This document shows, piece by piece, positions 60,522 through 64,000 of a stretch of 64,000 nucleotides of DNA (its first letter is position 1; every line of letters begins with the position of its first letter). The position numbers were made by a program, and so were the translations under genes. The stretch covers positions 8,866,001-8,930,000 of the forward strand of contig JAMPIQ010000001.1 in assembly GCA_024699855.1 (NCBI GenBank). The letters run 5' to 3'. The notes under the pieces are model-generated. The model saw only the letters and a program-made list of their open reading frames with translations. It was not told the origin of the DNA and searched no databases. The stretch is from Aphelenchoides besseyi. Taxonomy: Eukaryota; Nematoda; Chromadorea; Rhabditida; Aphelenchoididae.

Positions 60522-61175
60522 CAGGATGTCCCAGCTGAAATCCTCATTTTTACACGCTTATAACTTTTTTATGCGTGAACTGATTTTTATGAAACTTTCT
60601 GTGTTGAATAGCTTGAAGTTTGCATTTTTGTTTCATATCAAATTCGATACAGATTTCTCAACGGAATTCATCGATAAAAGCAAATTTCTGAAATGTGCGC
60701 TTTTTTCACTTGCGTTTTCTTTCATTTTTCCACTCAAATTTTCTCATGGAGTTTGGTTGGCTAAATTCAAAAAACCTGAAAAAATCAAAAAGTTCATCGG
60801 TCCAGTGCGAAAAGTTCGTTTGATCGGGTACAGAAGCGTGCCGACTCAATCCAAAATGGCGGCGGAATTGACGTTGAACGGACGTTGCACTTCCAGTATT
60901 AGTGAACACCAGAACACAGTACCGCCTTTTCTTGAGCAGACCAAACTCCATGAGAAAATTTGAGTGGAAAAATGAAAGAAAACGCAAGTGAAAAAAGCGC
61001 ACATTTCAGAAATTTGCTTTTATCGATGAATTCCGTTGAGAAATCTGTATCGAATTTGATATGAAACAAAAATGCAAACTTCAAGCTATTCAACACAGAA
61101 AGTTTCATAAAAATCAGTTCACGCATAAAAAAGTTATAAGCGTGTAAAAATGAGGATTTCAGCTGGGACATCCTA
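60522..61175. mobile_element. Fold-back element with mariner-like ends
   Basis: Arms of about 235 bp (60522-60756 and 60941-61175) are near-identical inverted copies beginning CAGGATGTCCCAGCTGAAAT. TA lies just outside on both sides (60520-60521 and 61176-61177), as for Tc1/mariner insertions, although the last base of the right end differs (A for G). The central 184 bp carries on plus, near 60840-60880, SIQNGGGIDVE in an open frame. It resembles the GG-x-(H/I)-(F/D)-E end of Tc1-like transposases. The ends share CAGG(G/A)TG with the element at 38107. Confidence 0.8.
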
Positions 61176-61222
61176 TATATAGCAGTCTACGCGCAATTTT
61201 ACGCTGATTTAGAATATTATGC

Positions 61223-61906
61223 TCATTTTTGCCCAATCACAGAATTGGCCGAGTTATTGGCCAAAAATCAAAAACACTAATATTGTCAAAATCGTACTAA
61301 CGATTATGCTGATTATCCTGGTGAAGTCTGTTTATGCATATCTTACTTCGTTATGGAGATCATGGCCGTTTTATTTGGCCGAAATTCATTCCGGGTTATG
61401 GTCCGCTAATCTTCTTTTGCAAGTGTGAGCTACAATAGTCGAGTGAGTAAGTGATGGGCTTGCGAACTCTTTTGGAGGTTGCAATTTCGGTTCCTTCGAT
61501 CGTCACTTTCAAGTGTTGTGTTCTACCAAAAAGTGAGGAAAAAGTCGATTGAATCCCTTGTAGACACCTACTATTTACTCTTTTTCTTTTTGCTTTGTGG
61601 ATACAAGACAGCAACTTTCATTCGACAGCAGAGAGAATTAAACCTGCAACCTCCAAAAGAGTTCGCAAGCCCATCACTTACTCACTCGACTATTGTAGCT
61701 CACACTTGCAAAAGAAGATTAGCGGACCATAACCCGGAATGAATTTCGGCCAAATAAAACGGCCATGATCTCCATAACGAAGTAAGATATGCATAAACAG
61801 ACTTCACCAGGATAATCAGCATAATCGTTAGTACGATTTTGACAATATTAGTGTTTTTGATTTTTGGCCAATAACTCGGCCAATTCTGTGATTGGGCAAA
61901 AATGAC
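61223..61906. mobile_element. Second long fold-back element, abutting the first
   Basis: Arms of about 261 bp (61223-61483 and 61645-61906) form a near-perfect inverted repeat starting TCATTTTTGCCCAATCACAG. The spacer of about 160 bp shows no recognised domain. It starts only 48 bp from the element at 60522. Its ends differ from the CAGG-type ends, and I could not define a target duplication, so the class is unknown. It would fold into a very stable hairpin if transcribed. Confidence 0.75.
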
Positions 61907-62292
61907 TTATACAGTAATGCTCAGCTCATCGAGACGTGTCGATTGATAGCAACGACGTCAAATTACAGCGGGGACCGATGACAAGCACTCCTTGTTAGTT
62001 TCATTAAATATAAGACGCTTAAGAGGCTAAGTGTCCATGGTTTGCAAGCAGAAACCAATTCAGGAAAATGGCGTGGGTTATGAGAAATTCATAAAATTTA
62101 TTGTTCACGTGAATTCTCGTTCTCAACTACAATTTGCACCAGTGGAATTCATAGGTCGCAGATCTCGAGTACATTGAATTTTCCTTGTTCCTTCTTTTGC
62201 TTCCTTGGTAACACCTTGGTAATCGTTGTACTTATATCACCGCTTGATTTGCCACTTGCGATATTCGAAAGAACAATTAGCGTCGTTTTAAA
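61907..62292. other. Intergenic, about 0.4 kb
   Basis: AT-rich flank between the second fold-back element and the lectin-like gene, probably containing its promoter. Nothing else seen. Confidence 0.4.
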
Positions 62293-63177
62293 ATGTCTTT
62301 AATGTTTCTGGTTTTATTTTCGATCTTAATTCCCATCTCTATTGCTCAGAATCAAACGCAAGGAATGGAGATGAATGTAACGACGACAAAACCTCCTACT
62401 ACAGTAGTAACAACCATTTCGCCCGCGCTTACAACGTTAGCAGCAAGTACGTCTGTAGCTGCAGCAACTAACGGATGTAAGTTTTCAGTTTGCTTCTGAA
62501 TTTGTGAATTCCAGCAGCACAAAACGCGACTTCGACCTTCGTTACTCAATGCGGTAAAATTTCTAATGTTTCTCAAACAGTTAAAGCGAATTCGTATTAC
62601 AACAATGGTTCCTGTTTTATTGCCGTATACTCACCAAATGTCGCTTATACCAACGTTTCAACAACATGTCGAAATATCTCAAGACAAACCAACTCGACAG
62701 CCGACTGTCAGATGCTTCACACCATCAGCGCAGCGTCGATTCGAAATTTCATAACAAACGGTTTGGTTCAAGTAAACAAAAGCACATTTGGTTTTCGAAT
62801 TATATAGTGTGTTTAGTCAACAGATAGTTTCTACATGGGTGTAAGTCGAGATTCCTGCAACTCGACATGGCATTGGGATAATGCAGGTGGAAGCAAAACC
62901 GACGTCGCTACAAACTCTTCAGATTTTTTTTTGTTGCCAGGAGTAAGCAAAAGTTGCGGTTACAACAACGCAATTTACATAGAAAGTGAAGGGAGTGTAA
63001 GTGACAAACAGGTTGTTGTTGCATATGGACTTTAGGGAGCTATTGGTGGTGCAACAAACACAACACCAACAAATGTTCTTTTGTGCGAGTGCCGTGAGTT
63101 TGAGAGAATTAAAAGATGAGTAATTTTTATTTTTAGGGACCGACTATTGTGAGTTTTCCAACAGACAGCAAAGCTGA
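62293..63177 (+). CDS. Secreted C-type-lectin-like domain protein
   Basis: ATG 62293 gives a signal peptide (MFLVLFSILIPISIAQ), then a Thr-rich, likely O-glycosylated stem (TTTKPPTTVVTTISPALTTL). A cysteine-bearing domain follows: CGKISNVSQTV, NGSCFIAVYSPNVAYTNVS, CRNISRQTNSTADCQMLHTI, FYMGVSRDSCNSTWHWDNAG, SKSCGYNNAIYIESEGS and a terminal LLCEC. The order C-x-(V/A)-YSP, two Cys, W-x-W and a terminal CEC fits a divergent C-type lectin domain. It carries many sequons. Donors lie near 62476, 62759, 63000 and 63093; the last exon ends DYCEFSNRQQS, TGA 63175-63177. No EPN/QPD or WND sugar-binding set is evident, so calcium-dependent sugar binding is unlikely. Families of such proteins are common in nematode intestine and immune responses. 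Confidence 0.75.
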
Positions 63178-63901
63178 TTAGTCATTTAGCTTCCACGGCA
63201 ATTCGACCGGTTTATTTGTCTGCGGTTTTGATCACATCAATTTTCGTGTCCTTAGCAACAAAAATTGTCTGAGGCCCGATGACGTTGATGTCTTTCGATT
63301 TGTATTCTGAAGTATTGTGTGTACAAAATCGACAGTTTACGACTAGAAATATAAACTACTTCCTTGTCATTTCAATCGAATTTTCGAATCCAAACGAAGA
63401 TGGTTGTACTTTCTCATAGCTATTGGCCGTTAACCTGTCTCAGTAGACACACACTTTTGAAACGAGAATAACAAGAAAGCAAAGTAAAAGTATGTCTGTG
63501 GTTTGACAAGTAATTTCAATCAATTAAACTTGTTGCTGACTCATTTCGTTTGATACACAAGTATTCGTTTAAAGATCAAATAGAGCGAGAAATAGCAAAA
63601 CGAAAAGATTCATTGTTTATTACTTATTGTGACAGCAATTACATGGTGATACAAAAAGAAAACTAGACAAAGTTCATTTGGCTTGAGAGCATCGATAGTG
63701 GTTCTAGGATGAAAATCTGTGCGTTCGACGGCGTCATTGGCTTAACGTTTGTACTATAAGTTTCTCTGCTTTGACTGATTTTGCTAGGGCTATCATATCT
63801 TTGATCGTTTGTTCAACCACATAAACATCTTATTTGAAGTCAAACTGGATTCACGCGGTAATCATTTTCAACTCAAAAATCCACTCCAATATGTGATTTA
63901 G
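63178..63901. other. Intergenic, about 0.7 kb
   Basis: It holds the lectin-like gene's 3' UTR (AT-rich) and probably upstream or intron sequence of the next plus-strand gene. No supported open frame. Confidence 0.4.
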
Positions 63902-64000
63902 GCGGCTTCCCATCGTCTTCAGTAGCAAGCGGCTATTCATTTCCTCCTGTCGATTTGTTGACACCGTCGAGTCGTCGTGAAGAAACTCCCGAAGAAGCAC
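63902..64000 (+). CDS. Partial exon of a gene running off the right edge
   Basis: After a GATTTAG acceptor (63895-63901) the plus strand is open in one frame to the window end: GFPSSSVASGYSFPPVDLLT, then PSSRREETPEEA. Rich in Ser, Pro and Glu, as in a disordered region. The other two frames contain stops. No function can be assigned. Confidence 0.45.

Overview
The window is nuclear DNA of a nematode-type animal. Genes are split by very short introns (mostly 38 to 50 bp) that start GT(A/G)AGT and end TTT(T/C)AG. The gene families also fit a worm: an OAC-type acyltransferase, a serpentine chemoreceptor-like receptor, a worm-type CK1/TTBKL kinase relative, a multi-MATH protein, a secreted lectin-like protein and several small four-TM proteins. 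I cannot assign the species or clade. No tRNA, rRNA or CRISPR array was seen. Exon boundaries given here were read by eye from splice consensus and family similarity.

Region 0-13 kb: an SLC27/FATP acyl-CoA synthetase and an unrecognised protein on the minus strand, then a CDC50/TMEM30 flippase subunit and an acyltransferase-3/SGNH protein on plus. These are followed by three small tandem four-TM proteins, the first resembling LAPTM4, with a possible proteasome-assembly-chaperone-like gene between the second and third. Region 13.8-23.6 kb: a very large secreted Ser/Thr-rich protein, the RFC4 clamp-loader subunit, a small membrane protein and a two-PDZ protein. Region 24-29 kb (minus): pyrroline-5-carboxylate reductase, a polytopic membrane protein and a tiny two-TM protein.

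Region 29-50 kb is gene-poor. It holds a secreted leucine-rich-repeat-cap-like protein, an MFSD11/UNC93-like transporter, legumain 1, a Tc1/mariner-type long-inverted-repeat element, a four-TM MARVEL-like protein, a chemoreceptor-like GPCR, a possibly broken gene and a CYP4-type cytochrome P450. Two stretches of about 3.0 and 3.5 kb show nothing I can call a gene. Region 50-60 kb is dense: a coiled-coil protein, a small single-TM protein, RNase P/MRP subunit POP7, Kish/TMEM167, a CK1-like pseudokinase, legumain 2 and a multi-MATH protein. Region 60-64 kb holds two adjacent long fold-back elements, a secreted C-type-lectin-like protein and the first visible exon of a gene running off the right edge.

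Functions are mostly unrelated housekeeping and membrane or secreted roles. The informative groupings are the tandem four-TM cluster, the two legumain paralogues in opposite orientation about 18 kb apart, the tight kish-pop7 pair, and two or three fold-back elements, two of which share mariner-like ends.
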